Shown here: positions 34,703 to 43,659 of the stretch, in pieces | Numbering within the stretch: position 1 is the stretch's first letter | How the letters are laid out: every line of letters starts with the position of its first letter | DNA from: Micavibrio sp. UBA2638 | GTDB taxonomy: Bacteria; Pseudomonadota; Alphaproteobacteria; Micavibrionales; Micavibrionaceae | Assembly: GCA_002359735.1 (NCBI GenBank) | Contig: DENS01000003.1 | Location: forward strand, 7,307 to 71,306 | Reading direction: 5' to 3' | DNA: 64,000 nucleotides | The notes under the pieces: model-generated | Database searches by the model: none | What the model saw: only the letters and a program-made list of their open reading frames with translations | What the model was told of the DNA's origin: nothing | Position numbers and translations under genes: made by a program

Positions 34703-35656
34703 ATGGTGGCTAAAAAAAATTTACTAAACATAATTCCTGCCCTTCTTTTAATGATGGTCCTGATAACCGGGCCAGCGAATGCGGCCCCTGCCGGGGCGGA
34801 CACCGAAGCCGGGGACAGCTGCGCCGGGCTGCCGGACGGCGCCACCCGTATGGTTGCCGATGCTGATGGATCATACGCTGACATCATCCTGATTTGTAAC
34901 AGCGGCACATGGGAAGTCGAGGACACGCTGCAATTATCCAGCAATAGCGATACCTGCACCGCCGAGAGGGCAGGATCCCTGCGTTACAACAGCACAGTTG
35001 GCGCGGCCGAATTATGCGATAATCTGGAATGGAAGCTGTTAATTGGAGAGGAAGATTTCACCGATCCAACCCCCCCTGCCACCGATCCCGGATATTTCGT
35101 TTTAACCAATGACAAATGGTATGGTGACATACGTGCGGTGTTAGGCGATGTGCATTCCAACGCCCTGGAGGCAGCGGACCAGCTCTGTCTGACCGATCTG
35201 ACGAATAACGACTGGAAGGGAAAAGCCGATGCCTCCGCCCGCGGGTTGATTAGCGCCGCAAATGTCAAAGCCTTTCTATGCCGCAATGGAACCTGCAATC
35301 AAGCCGCCCCCAATGAGACCTATTATTTCGCCGTATCGGGCGATACAACCGCAGGCGGCGCCAGCTTCACAACCGACGGATCAGGATTAGGGCCCGGAAA
35401 TTCCCAAAATTGGGCCGGAATTAATTATTTCAAAGGCTTTAAGGAATACTGGACCGGGCGCGACAATAACACTGACCTGACTTGGTCGGCAAATAACGGA
35501 AGTGGACAAGATAGATGCGGGTATTCCGGCTTCACAGACTCCACTGGCGCCACCGGCAGAACTGGGCTTACGAATGCAACCGATGATGACCGGTGGAGAG
35601 CCCGGCGTGTCCCTTGTGAGGATGAATATAAACTGATTTGCTTTGTGAACCCATAA
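34703..35656 (+). CDS. Secreted lectin-like protein, tandem paralog 1
   Basis: 317 residues from ATG 34703. GTG 34694 is an alternative. Sec signal peptide with cleavage after PANA (about 27). Residues 28-115 form a small module, GADTEAGDSCAGLPDGATR ending in LICNSGTWE, repeated once in altered form. Residues 130-317 form a larger domain beginning YFVLTNDKWYGDI, with QLCLTDLTNNDWKGKADA, TYYFAVSGDT, GGASFT, NWAGINYF, KEYWTGR and ending in LICFVNP with paired cysteines. The pattern (small residues, Trp, Asn, closing Cys) recalls C-type-lectin-like/DUF1554-like folds. Function is inferred as surface binding. It is divergent from the export operon. Confidence 0.78.
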   Translation: MVAKKNLLNIIPALLLMMVLITGPANAAPAGADTEAGDSCAGLPDGATRMVADADGSYADIILICNSGTWEVEDTLQLSSNSDTCTAERAGSLRYNSTVGAAELCDNLEWKLLIGEEDFTDPTPPATDPGYFVLTNDKWYGDIRAVLGDVHSNALEAADQLCLTDLTNNDWKGKADASARGLISAANVKAFLCRNGTCNQAAPNETYYFAVSGDTTAGGASFTTDGSGLGPGNSQNWAGINYFKGFKEYWTGRDNNTDLTWSANNGSGQDRCGYSGFTDSTGATGRTGLTNATDDDRWRARRVPCEDEYKLICFVNP

Positions 35657-35692
35657 CCAGACGATATTTATGAATAAGAATAAAGATTAAAC

Positions 35693-36682
35693 ATGAACCA
35701 GACCAAAACAACACATAAAACAAGACCATGGCGCGGAAAAGCCTTGTTAATGGCATGGTCTATTATGGCGGCCTTGGCCCTTGTCTCTGGCAGCGCGCAA
35801 GCGCAGCTGGCCGGCACCGATACGGCGGTGGGTGATGATTGCAGCGCCTTTGCCGCCGGAACAACGCGCCTGACCAGCGTACCGGGCATCGACGTCACCG
35901 CGGCCACGTTAATTTGTGACGGCAGCGTCTGGCAAAAGGTCAGCAAAAAAATACAATATGACAGCGCGGCCTGCACCGGCGCGTTAGAGGCCGCCATTCG
36001 GTATAACAGCGGCACATCCAGCATAGAAATATGCGACGGAACGGCCTGGCGCCCGGTTACATCCATAACCGGGGATGGCAGCCCGTCCAATTTTTCCGAT
36101 GAAGCCGGATATTTTGTCATCACCGATGGTACCTGGGACGGCGATTTGGCCACCGCATCCGGCGCCACTGGCGGCATTGAAGGCGCCAATCAATTATGTT
36201 TTACCGACCTGACGAATAACGACTGGATGGGCAAAACCGATGCCACCACCCGCGGCATCTTCACCGAAGATAATGTCAGGGCATTTCTATGTGACAAAGA
36301 CGATTGTAACGGGGCCTTACCGGCCACCACATATTATTTTGCCGTGTCGGGCGATAATACATTGGGCGGGGCGCATTTCATCACAAATTCCAACGGATAC
36401 GGCCCCGGCAACAATCAAAACTGGTCTGGCACCAATTATTTTGGCGGCGTAAAAGAGTTCTGGAGCAACCGCAAAAACGAAGACACGCAACTATGGAACA
36501 ATAACCCGCTAGATGATTTTAAGCGAAACCGCTGTGAGTACTCACCGGGGTGGACCAGTATTAACACCGATAACGCCGGATCTATCGGAATAACAAACAA
36601 CACCGAGGATGAGCGCTGGGACGATGGAACCGGGTATTGCCATGTGCCGCGGCATCTGGTTTGTTTTGTGCACCCCTATTAA
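35693..36682 (+). CDS. Secreted lectin-like protein, tandem paralog 2
   Basis: 329 residues, 36 nt after paralog 1. Signal peptide with cleavage after SAQA (about 37). The same two-part architecture is clear: GTDTAVGDDCSAFAAGTTR with LICDGSVW, then YFVITDGTWDGDLATASG, QLCFTDLTNNDWMGKTDA, TYYFAVSGDN, GGAHF, NWSGTNYFGG, KEFWSNR and a closing LVCFVHPY. Six or more cysteines are conserved with its neighbours and should form disulfides outside the cytoplasm. Paralog 3 is its closest relative by eye (shared EYSPGWTSI and CNVAR/CHVPR segments). Confidence 0.8.
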   Translation: MNQTKTTHKTRPWRGKALLMAWSIMAALALVSGSAQAQLAGTDTAVGDDCSAFAAGTTRLTSVPGIDVTAATLICDGSVWQKVSKKIQYDSAACTGALEAAIRYNSGTSSIEICDGTAWRPVTSITGDGSPSNFSDEAGYFVITDGTWDGDLATASGATGGIEGANQLCFTDLTNNDWMGKTDATTRGIFTEDNVRAFLCDKDDCNGALPATTYYFAVSGDNTLGGAHFITNSNGYGPGNNQNWSGTNYFGGVKEFWSNRKNEDTQLWNNNPLDDFKRNRCEYSPGWTSINTDNAGSIGITNNTEDERWDDGTGYCHVPRHLVCFVHPY

Positions 36683-36706
36683 AGACATGACTTAAAGGAT
36701 ACAAAA

Positions 36707-37714
36707 GTGGCCGACAGACAGAATTGTAAAGCCGAAATTTATATACGGGGCAGAATGACGCTCTGCCTGATGGCTGTCATTCTGATCATGGTGCCACATC
36801 CGGCGCAGGCCCAATTAACAGGCGCCGATACAGAACCGGGCGATAGTTGCGCCGGGTTCGCCACCGGCGCAAGCCGCCTGACGGCCGATAGTAACGGCAG
36901 CGGGTCCGAAGTATCACTGATTTGTGATGGTAGCGTCTGGCGCACAGCCACCATTACAGTGCCGGGCGACCCGGACCCCTGCACACCGGCAAAAGCCGGA
37001 AGCCTGCGTTATGACAGCGTCGATAAAACACTGGATTTATGTCATGATTCAGCCTGGATTCCGTTAATTGCGTCAAATGAGGCCGGCGATACCCCCACAG
37101 CGCTCACCGGCGATGGGTATTTTGTTATTACCGATGGTACCTGGAGCGGCGATTTGGCCGCCGCGGCAGGGGGGGATTATGCCACAAATGATTATATAGA
37201 AAACTCTCAGGAGCTGGGCGACAAACTGTGCCTTGATGATTTAACCGCCAATAACTGGATGGGCAAGGCCGATGCGACGGCCCGCGGCCTTTTGAATGCC
37301 GCGCATGTTAAGGCGTTTTTATGCTCACGCTTTACATGCAACAACGCCTTGCCATCGGTTACCTATTATTTTGCTGTATCCGGTGAACTGGCCTCCGGCG
37401 GGGCTAGTTTCACCGTCGATTCTGATGGCATCGGCCCGAATGACAGTGCCAATTGGTCTGGCGCGACCTATTTCAACGGCAATAAAGAATATTGGGTCAA
37501 CCGACAAGCAGACAGCGCAACGCAGTGGAGAAACAACCCTCACGGGCAGGCCGATAAAGCCCGATGTGAATTTTCACCGGGCTGGACCAGTATAGAGGCC
37601 GGCAGTGGCGGCGGAATCGGGCAAAGCAACACAACAAACAATGACCGCTGGGATGCAGGAAATGGTAATGATTGTAATGTTGCCCGCTATCTGGTTTGTA
37701 TGGTGCATCCATAA
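36707..37714 (+). CDS. Secreted lectin-like protein, tandem paralog 3
   Basis: 335 residues, apparently GTG start with AAAGGA about 9 nt upstream, 24 nt after paralog 2, so all three can share a transcript. Signal peptide with cleavage after PAQA (about 36). Same plan: GADTEPGDSCAGFATGASR, LICDGSVW, YFVITDGTWSGDLAAAAG, KLCLDDLTANNWMGKADA, TYYFAVSGEL, GGASFT, NWSGATYFNG, KEYWVNR, LVCMVHP. An insertion after the GDLAAAAG segment sets it apart. Copies differ enough that duplication is not recent. Confidence 0.8.
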   Translation: MADRQNCKAEIYIRGRMTLCLMAVILIMVPHPAQAQLTGADTEPGDSCAGFATGASRLTADSNGSGSEVSLICDGSVWRTATITVPGDPDPCTPAKAGSLRYDSVDKTLDLCHDSAWIPLIASNEAGDTPTALTGDGYFVITDGTWSGDLAAAAGGDYATNDYIENSQELGDKLCLDDLTANNWMGKADATARGLLNAAHVKAFLCSRFTCNNALPSVTYYFAVSGELASGGASFTVDSDGIGPNDSANWSGATYFNGNKEYWVNRQADSATQWRNNPHGQADKARCEFSPGWTSIEAGSGGGIGQSNTTNNDRWDAGNGNDCNVARYLVCMVHP

Positions 37715-37894
37715 TCTATGATTATGAATGGGCCCGCTTATCCCGCGTCTCAATCTATCGCGCCGCAGCATAATAATCGCGCAGATCCAACCTATTGACG
37801 AACAAATTCAATTTGTTTTGGATCTAAATTTCGTTTATATAATTTCTGATAAAATTAACAATTTCACCCAATATAAAATGTAAAGAGGTCACCA

Positions 37895-39094
37895 ATGCAA
37901 ATTCGCGATGAGATTCAAAATGCGCATGAAGAAATGATGGCATGGCGGCATGAGCTGCACGAACATCCGCAAACCGCTTTTGAAGAAGAATTTGCCCATA
38001 ATTTTATCATCAAAAAGCTGAAGGAATTTGGGGTCTCTTATAAAACCGGATACGGCAAGTACGGCATTGTGGCCACCATTAAAGGCGCCACCAATGAATC
38101 CGGCAAGCAAATTGGCTTCCGGTGTGATATGGACGCATTGGACATTCATGAAGAATCCGGCAAGACATGGCGGTCACAAAACGAAGGAAAAATGCATGGA
38201 TGCGGCCATGATGGCCACATGACCATGATGTTAGGCGCCGCCCGGCATCTGCAACAAAACCCCGATTTCGATGGTACAGTGCATCTGATTTTCCAGCCTG
38301 CGGAAGAAACCCTTGAGGGCGCCAAGGCCATGATTGAAGATGGACTGTTCGATGATTACCCGTGTGATGAAATTTACGGCATGCATAACTGGCCGTGGCT
38401 GGCGCGCGGTAAATTTGCCACTTGTGAAGGCACATTAATGGCCGCGGTATCGAATATTGAGGTCACCATCATTGGTAAGGCTGGGCATTCCGGTATGATC
38501 GATCACGCCATTGATCCGGTCGTAATTGCCGCAGAAATCATTACCTCTATGCAGACATTGATTTCCCAGCGCACAAACCCCCTGCATCCGGCGACGATCT
38601 ATTTTCCGATCCTGGAAACCGGCGTTCTAGATACCGGAATTGTGCCGGAAACCGCCGTGTTAAAAGGGATTATCCGCACATTAAATATAGGGTTACGTTC
38701 CAATCTGGAACAGCGCGCCCGCGATCTTTGCAACAATATTGCGGCCGGGCATGGCGCCACGGCATCGGTTAAAATATACAATGACAGCGACGCGGTCGAC
38801 AATCACCACATCCCCACCGATATGGCCTATCAGGTGGCGACCAGCATTGTCAGCGAACACCATGTCGACAGAAATTATACTCCCTGTATGTCCGGCGAGG
38901 ATTTCGGATTTTTCTCATGCAAGGCCCCCAGCAACTTTATATTTATCGGGCAAAGAGAACCCGATGACCCCAAAGAGGCCTGCTCCTATTCCCTGCACTC
39001 CCCTTATTATGATTTTAATGATAATATCATCCCGATTGGCGTGGAATACTGGGTTCGTCTGGCAGAACAAGCCATGCCCAAAAAGGCCGCCTGA
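37895..39094 (+). CDS. M20D family amidohydrolase
   Basis: 399 residues, typical of M20D amidohydrolases (hippurate hydrolase, N-acyl amino acid deacylase, IAA-amino acid hydrolase). Metal-site motifs: GCGHDGHM near 102-109, QPAEE near 134, HNWP near 165 and the C-terminal SLHSPYYDFND with a His ligand near 369. The dimerisation domain lies between (about 185-300). It is followed 41 nt later by an Lrp/AsnC regulator and then genes like those of ectoine catabolism, so an N-acetyl-diaminobutyrate-type substrate is possible. That is inference. A second paralog lies at 52017. Confidence 0.88.
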   Translation: MQIRDEIQNAHEEMMAWRHELHEHPQTAFEEEFAHNFIIKKLKEFGVSYKTGYGKYGIVATIKGATNESGKQIGFRCDMDALDIHEESGKTWRSQNEGKMHGCGHDGHMTMMLGAARHLQQNPDFDGTVHLIFQPAEETLEGAKAMIEDGLFDDYPCDEIYGMHNWPWLARGKFATCEGTLMAAVSNIEVTIIGKAGHSGMIDHAIDPVVIAAEIITSMQTLISQRTNPLHPATIYFPILETGVLDTGIVPETAVLKGIIRTLNIGLRSNLEQRARDLCNNIAAGHGATASVKIYNDSDAVDNHHIPTDMAYQVATSIVSEHHVDRNYTPCMSGEDFGFFSCKAPSNFIFIGQREPDDPKEACSYSLHSPYYDFNDNIIPIGVEYWVRLAEQAMPKKAA

Positions 39095-39135
39095 TCTTTC
39101 ATGGCGAATACAAGCATCGGGAATACGGGGATGGC

Positions 39136-39630
39136 ATGAAGCTGGATAAAATTGATTTAAAAATTCTTGAAACGCTCCAACGGCATGGCCGCATTACCAA
39201 TCAGGAATTAGCCCAGCATATTTCATTATCCCCCAGCGCCTGCATGGAGCGCCATAAAAAGCTGGAAAAAGAAGGAATTATCCGGAGCTATGGCGCGGAA
39301 GTGGCCCTTGAAAAAATCGCCCCGTATTCCGCGGTATTGGTTGAAGTGACGTTAAAAAATCACTTATCAGTTGATTTTCAGCGATTTGAAAACGCCATGA
39401 TCCGCCTGCCGGAAGTCGTCGATTGTTACGCCGTCGGCGGGGGCATTGATTACATTGTTAAATTTATCGCACGCAACATCGAACATTATCAGGAAATGAT
39501 GGACCGGATTCTAGATGACGATATCGGCATTGACCGTTATTTCACCTATTTTATCACGCGGCAGATCAAAAAGACCGCTTACCCCGTCTCACGGTTTACG
39601 CAAGACAATATCTCCGGCACTGCCGAATAA
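39136..39630 (+). CDS. Lrp/AsnC family transcriptional regulator
   Basis: 164 residues: N-terminal HTH (about 1-60, LDKIDLKILETLQRHGRITNQELA and LSPSACMERHKKLEKEGII, in part) and a C-terminal RAM/AsnC ligand domain with VVDCYAVGGGIDYIVKF near 95-112. AsnC-type regulators respond to small amino-acid-like ligands. The DoeX regulator of ectoine catabolism is one of them. The gene lies between the M20 hydrolase and the semialdehyde dehydrogenase. A perfect palindrome overlaps its stop codon and may be its own or the next operon's operator. Confidence 0.92.
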   Translation: MKLDKIDLKILETLQRHGRITNQELAQHISLSPSACMERHKKLEKEGIIRSYGAEVALEKIAPYSAVLVEVTLKNHLSVDFQRFENAMIRLPEVVDCYAVGGGIDYIVKFIARNIEHYQEMMDRILDDDIGIDRYFTYFITRQIKKTAYPVSRFTQDNISGTAE

Positions 39631-39639
39631 TATTCGGCA
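39621..39639. promoter_or_regulatory. Perfect 9-bp palindrome, candidate AsnC-type operator
   Basis: TGCCGAATA-A-TATTCGGCA spans the regulator's stop codon, about 115 nt before the dehydrogenase start. Another TATTCGG follows near 39660. No U-tract follows on either strand, so an operator fits better than a terminator. Confidence 0.5.
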
Positions 39640-39753
39640 AAAATACTATAAAACAAATATTATTCGGAAAGATACCAATACTTCCGTGACACCTTTTCTA
39701 TTTTCCATGAAACAATGGGGATAACGATAAAGAATAAACAGGAGTTGGTTCAC

Positions 39754-41259
39754 ATGCTTAACATTCACAGGAAAGCCGCCGCCATTGATAACAACAATAT
39801 TGATGCGGCCTTGGACACACCTGCGTTATTATGCGACAAAGCCTATATCAACGGACAATGGGTCAGCGGTGAAAAAACCCTGACCGTGACAAACCCCGCC
39901 GATGGGTCTGTGCTTGGGACCGTACCTAATTTGGGTTCGAAAGAAACCCAGCGCGCCATTAAAGCCGCCGAAGACGCCTACCCGAAATGGGCCGGTATGC
40001 TGGCGAAAGAGCGCGGCGACATTTTACGCCGCTGGGCCGATTTAATGCGCGAAAACAAAGATGATCTGGCGCTGCTTATGACATTGGAACAGGGCAAGCC
40101 CCTGTCTGAATCACTGGGTGAAATTGAATACGCCGCCGGGTTTTTTGAATGGTTTGGTGAGGAAGGTAAACGCGCCTATGGTGATACCATTCCATCACAC
40201 CTGCATGGATCAAAAATGATGGTCAGCAAGCACCCCGTAGGCGTAACCGCCGCCATCACCCCGTGGAATTTCCCATCGGCCATGATCACACGCAAGGCCG
40301 GGGCCGCCCTGGCCGCCGGATGCACCATGATTGTACGGCCTGCCTCCGAAACACCCTATTCCGCATTGGCATTGGCCGTATTGGCCGAACAGGCCGGCGT
40401 ACCCGAAGGCGTATTTTCCGTCCTGACCGGTGATGCACGGGAAATTGCCAAAACCCTGTGCGACAGCCCGGTTATCAAGAAAATCAGTTTTACCGGTTCA
40501 ACCGAGGTGGGGCGTATTCTGCTGCAGCAATCAGCCGCCAGTGTCAAGAAAATGTCAATGGAGCTGGGGGGCCATGCACCCTTTATTGCCTTTGATGATT
40601 GCGACATCGACAAAGCCGTCAAAGGCGCCATAGGGGCAAAATTCGCGACAACCGGTCAAGATTGTCTGGCCGCAAACCGCATCTACGTCCATGACGACAT
40701 CTATGACGAATTTGCAAAAAAATATACCGAGGCCACAAGGGCCATGGTGCTGGGCAATGGTCTGGACGACAAGGTTGATTTAGGCCCGCTTATGAGCAAA
40801 TCAGCCGTAGAAAAATGCGAAGAACACGTAAAAGACGCGCTCGACAAAGGGGCCACCCTTCTGTGCGGCGGCCAAAAGGATGAACAGGGCGAGCTGTTTT
40901 ATCAGGCCACTGTTTTAGGCGATGTCACCCCGGATATGAAAATTTATACCGAAGAAACATTTGGCCCGGTTGCGCCGCTGGTTAAATTTTCTGACGAACA
41001 GGCCGTCATTCAAGCAGCCAATGATACAATTTATGGCCTTGCCGCCTATGTTTACAGTGATAACATCCGCCGCGCCCACCGCGTGGCCGACGCGCTAGAG
41101 TACGGCATGGTGGGTGTGAACACCCCCAAATTCACCGGCCCGTCCATACCCTTTGGCGGTATGAAACAATCCGGCCTGGGGCGCGAAGGCTCGCATCAGG
41201 GGCTCGATGATTACATGGAAACCAAATATGTCTGTCTCGGCGATTTATACGGCGACTAA
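39754..41259 (+). CDS. NAD(P)-dependent semialdehyde dehydrogenase (GabD/DoeC-like)
   Basis: 501 residues from ATG 39754, chosen for GGAG 9 nt upstream. The frame opens 39 nt earlier. ALDH superfamily landmarks: TPWNFPSAM near 170, FTGSTEVG near 245, ELGGHAPF near 270 (general-base Glu) and GQDCLAANR near 303 (catalytic Cys), ETFGPVAPL near 400 and PFGGMKQSGLGREG near 470. The DCLAANR form is typical of succinate-semialdehyde dehydrogenases, and DoeC (aspartate-semialdehyde) is a relative. Together with the transaminase downstream it converts an omega-amino acid to a dicarboxylate. Confidence 0.9.
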   Translation: MLNIHRKAAAIDNNNIDAALDTPALLCDKAYINGQWVSGEKTLTVTNPADGSVLGTVPNLGSKETQRAIKAAEDAYPKWAGMLAKERGDILRRWADLMRENKDDLALLMTLEQGKPLSESLGEIEYAAGFFEWFGEEGKRAYGDTIPSHLHGSKMMVSKHPVGVTAAITPWNFPSAMITRKAGAALAAGCTMIVRPASETPYSALALAVLAEQAGVPEGVFSVLTGDAREIAKTLCDSPVIKKISFTGSTEVGRILLQQSAASVKKMSMELGGHAPFIAFDDCDIDKAVKGAIGAKFATTGQDCLAANRIYVHDDIYDEFAKKYTEATRAMVLGNGLDDKVDLGPLMSKSAVEKCEEHVKDALDKGATLLCGGQKDEQGELFYQATVLGDVTPDMKIYTEETFGPVAPLVKFSDEQAVIQAANDTIYGLAAYVYSDNIRRAHRVADALEYGMVGVNTPKFTGPSIPFGGMKQSGLGREGSHQGLDDYMETKYVCLGDLYGD

Positions 41260-41319
41260 AGATATATTGAACATTTGATTAACAAAAAACAGCAATAACA
41301 AAAACGAAAGGACGAAGAT

Positions 41320-42726
41320 ATGACGGATTATAAACACTTGGAGCAAGCCGACAAAGACCACGTGCTGCACCCCTTTACGGTCTTAAAAGATTACGCAGAA
41401 GGCAAAACAGGCGACCCGCGCATTGTAACTGGCGGAAAAGGTATCCGCATTCAAGATCAAAACGGCACTGAACTGATTGATGCCTTCGCCGGATTATATT
41501 GCATGAATATCGGTTATGGCCGCACAGAAGTCGCCGATGCAATTTATGAACAGGCCAAAAATCTGGCGTATTGCCACACATACGCCCAGCAATCTAACGA
41601 ACCGCTTATACGCCTGTCCGAACGTTTGTGCAAAATGGCGCCCGGCAATATGGAGCGTGTTTTTTATGGCATGAGCGGATCAGATGCCAACGAAACACAG
41701 GTAAAACTGGTCTGGTATTACCACAATGTGATCGGCAAGCCGGAAAAGAAAAAGGTTATTGCCCGCGAACGCGGATATCATGGGTCATCTGTTATTTCAG
41801 GCAGTCTAACAGGCCTGCCGATCTATCACACGCTGTTTGACCAGCCAACCAAACCCATTCTGCACACCGGGTCACCGCATTATTACTGGAATGCCAAAGA
41901 CGGAGAAAGTGAGCGCGAATTTTCCAAACGCCGCGCCCGTGAACTCGAAGAACTGATTTTGGCCGAAGATCCTGACACCATCGGCGGCTTCATCGGCGAA
42001 CCGGCATTGGGTACAGGCGGGATTACACCTCCGCCGGAAGGGTACTGGGAAGAAATTCAAGCTGTGCTTAAAAAATACGACATTCTGCTGATTGCTGACG
42101 AAGTGGTCACAGGCTTTGGGCGTACCGGCGAAATGTTTGGCTGTATGACATACGGCATTGAACCGGATCTGATTACAATCGCCAAAGGCCTAACCAGTGC
42201 CTATATCCCGCTTTCAGGGGTTATCGTATCCAAGAAAGTCAGTGATGTGCTGAAACAAGGGTCTGATATTGCCGGTATGTTCCCGCATGGTTACACCTAT
42301 TCCGGCCACCCGGTCGGCGCAGCCGCGGCCAATGCCGTTTTGGATATCGTGGAAAAAGAAGATCTGCCGGGCAATGCCAGGGACACAGGCGCTTATTTCC
42401 AGAAACGCCTGCAAGAAACTTTCGCCCAACACCCATTGGTCGGGGAAGTGCGCGGCGTTGGCCTGATGGGTGCATTGGAATTTGTGGCCGATCGCGGCAC
42501 CAAAGAACGCTTTGAACCCAGCTTGAAAGTCGGGGCACGTGTATCCAACGCCGCCCTGGAACAAGGCATGATCGCGCGGGCAATGCCGCATGGCGACATT
42601 CTAGGCTTCTCCCCGCCGCTGTGCATCACAAAAGAAGAAATTGACGTGGTGATTGAAAAAGCCAAAATTGCGGTGGAAAAAGTGGCCGATGAGCTGGCCA
42701 AGGAAGGCCTGCTGAAAGCCGCATAA
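41320..42726 (+). CDS. Class III PLP-dependent aminotransferase (GabT/DoeD-like)
   Basis: 468 residues, standard length for omega-amino-acid transaminases. Motifs: FYGMSGSDANET near 109-120 (phosphate cup), YHGSS near 151, LLIADEVVTGFGRTG near 250-264 (Asp to the pyridine N) and ITIAKGLTSAY near 286, with the PLP lysine in IAKGLT. The HTYAQQ and SPHYYW segments place it with aspartate-aminotransferase-family members that use beta-alanine, GABA, putrescine or diaminobutyrate. AAAGGA lies upstream. A strong terminator follows, closing the dehydrogenase/transaminase transcript before ectC. Confidence 0.9.
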   Translation: MTDYKHLEQADKDHVLHPFTVLKDYAEGKTGDPRIVTGGKGIRIQDQNGTELIDAFAGLYCMNIGYGRTEVADAIYEQAKNLAYCHTYAQQSNEPLIRLSERLCKMAPGNMERVFYGMSGSDANETQVKLVWYYHNVIGKPEKKKVIARERGYHGSSVISGSLTGLPIYHTLFDQPTKPILHTGSPHYYWNAKDGESEREFSKRRARELEELILAEDPDTIGGFIGEPALGTGGITPPPEGYWEEIQAVLKKYDILLIADEVVTGFGRTGEMFGCMTYGIEPDLITIAKGLTSAYIPLSGVIVSKKVSDVLKQGSDIAGMFPHGYTYSGHPVGAAAANAVLDIVEKEDLPGNARDTGAYFQKRLQETFAQHPLVGEVRGVGLMGALEFVADRGTKERFEPSLKVGARVSNAALEQGMIARAMPHGDILGFSPPLCITKEEIDVVIEKAKIAVEKVADELAKEGLLKAA

Positions 42727-42755
42727 ACGCGCATAATAATAACGTATAAGGTTTC

Positions 42756-42796
42756 AAGGCCGGGTTATGTATCCTTTATACACCCCGGCCTTTTTC
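42756..42796 (+). terminator. Rho-independent terminator after the aminotransferase
   Basis: AAGGCCGGG (42756-42764) pairs perfectly with CCCGGCCTT (42784-42792), loop of 19 nt, followed by TTTTTC. It lies 30 nt past the stop, so ectC must have its own promoter. Confidence 0.85.
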
Positions 42797-42893
42797 CTGT
42801 CTGGTGCATTCACATTAGAATTCTTGCATGAATAATGCTATGTATGTGCATGACGATAAAAACCGAACAAACCAAAAATAAAAAGGAAGAACT

Positions 42894-43286
42894 ATGTTAG
42901 TTAGAAAACTGGAAGACATCAAAGGAACCGAAAACGATGTCGATACTGACGGATGGAACAGCCGCCGCTTAATTCTTAAAAAAGATAATATGGGCTATTC
43001 TGTTCACGACACCATTATCAAAGAAGGGGCAGAATTGCACATGTGGTATAAAAACCACCTGGAAGCCGTTTACCTGACCGAAGGAAAAGGTGAAATCGAA
43101 GATTTAAAAACCGGTGAAATTCATCAACTGGAAAAAGACACCATCTATGCACTGGATCAACACGACAAACATATCTTACGTGCCAATAAAGGCACGCATA
43201 TGCGTATGGTTTGCGTTTTCAACCCGCCTGTCACTGGACGTGAAGTGCATGATGAAGATGGCGCCTATGGTCTGGATGAAGGATAA
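42894..43286 (+). CDS. ectC: L-ectoine synthase
   Basis: 130 residues, full length for EctC (cupin fold). By direct count Glu57, Tyr85 and His93 occupy the iron-ligand positions reported for the Paenibacillus lautus enzyme, in the contexts HLEAVY, TIYALDQH and DKHIL. The C-terminal VFNPPVTGREVHDEDGAY is also characteristic. EctC cyclises N-gamma-acetyl-diaminobutyrate to ectoine, and the reverse hydrolysis is known as a side activity. No ectA, ectB, ask or ectD is present in the window, so it is an orphan here. AAGGAAGAACT precedes the ATG. Confidence 0.93.
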   Translation: MLVRKLEDIKGTENDVDTDGWNSRRLILKKDNMGYSVHDTIIKEGAELHMWYKNHLEAVYLTEGKGEIEDLKTGEIHQLEKDTIYALDQHDKHILRANKGTHMRMVCVFNPPVTGREVHDEDGAYGLDEG

Positions 43287-43312
43287 TCCGGCACAAAACG
43301 CCCTGAACACAT

Positions 43313-43356
43313 AAAAAATGCGCCAATCCTGATGTAGTATAGCTCAGGATCGGCGC
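43313..43356 (-). terminator. Terminator read on the minus strand, between ectC and a small ORF
   Basis: GCGCC-A-ATCCTGA (43320-43332) pairs with TCAGGAT-C-GGCGC (43344-43356). On the minus strand it is followed by CATTTTTTAT (T6). On the plus strand no U-tract follows. This suggests a minus-strand transcript ending here, consistent with the small gene at 43474. Confidence 0.65.
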
Positions 43357-43473
43357 CAGGTTTGGGGGTAGGTGGGATAAACCTGTTATATGAATACGCG
43401 TTTTAAGTTTCGTAATTATGCCGTATTCAGCGATGTATAAGATATGGTATTTATTAAAATGGCCTCATTGTTA

Positions 43474-43659
43474 TTACTTGATTGATATATGGCAGACATC
43501 CCCGTTTGGGACATTCACACATTCTGCAAAAAATCCGAATTCCGGCATGACTGATGCCACAATACATGCCCCTGCAATGACAACAGGGACCATCATGAAC
43601 AAGATTTCCCCTAAACCGAATCTGACCGAACTGCGTATACCCATCATGTTCAGGTCCAT
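43474..43659 (-). CDS. Small membrane protein, unknown
   Basis: 61 residues with one strong hydrophobic helix (about 17-39, EILFMMVPVVIAGACIVASVM) and a periplasmic-looking tail with two cysteines (ECVNVPNGDVCH) that could pair. It overlaps by 10 nt a 16-codon leader with an excellent ribosome-binding site, which suggests translational coupling or a frameshift joining the two. A minus-strand terminator lies about 120 nt downstream. I know no family. Confidence 0.45.
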   Translation of the reverse strand: MDLNMMGIRSSVRFGLGEILFMMVPVVIAGACIVASVMPEFGFFAECVNVPNGDVCHISIK

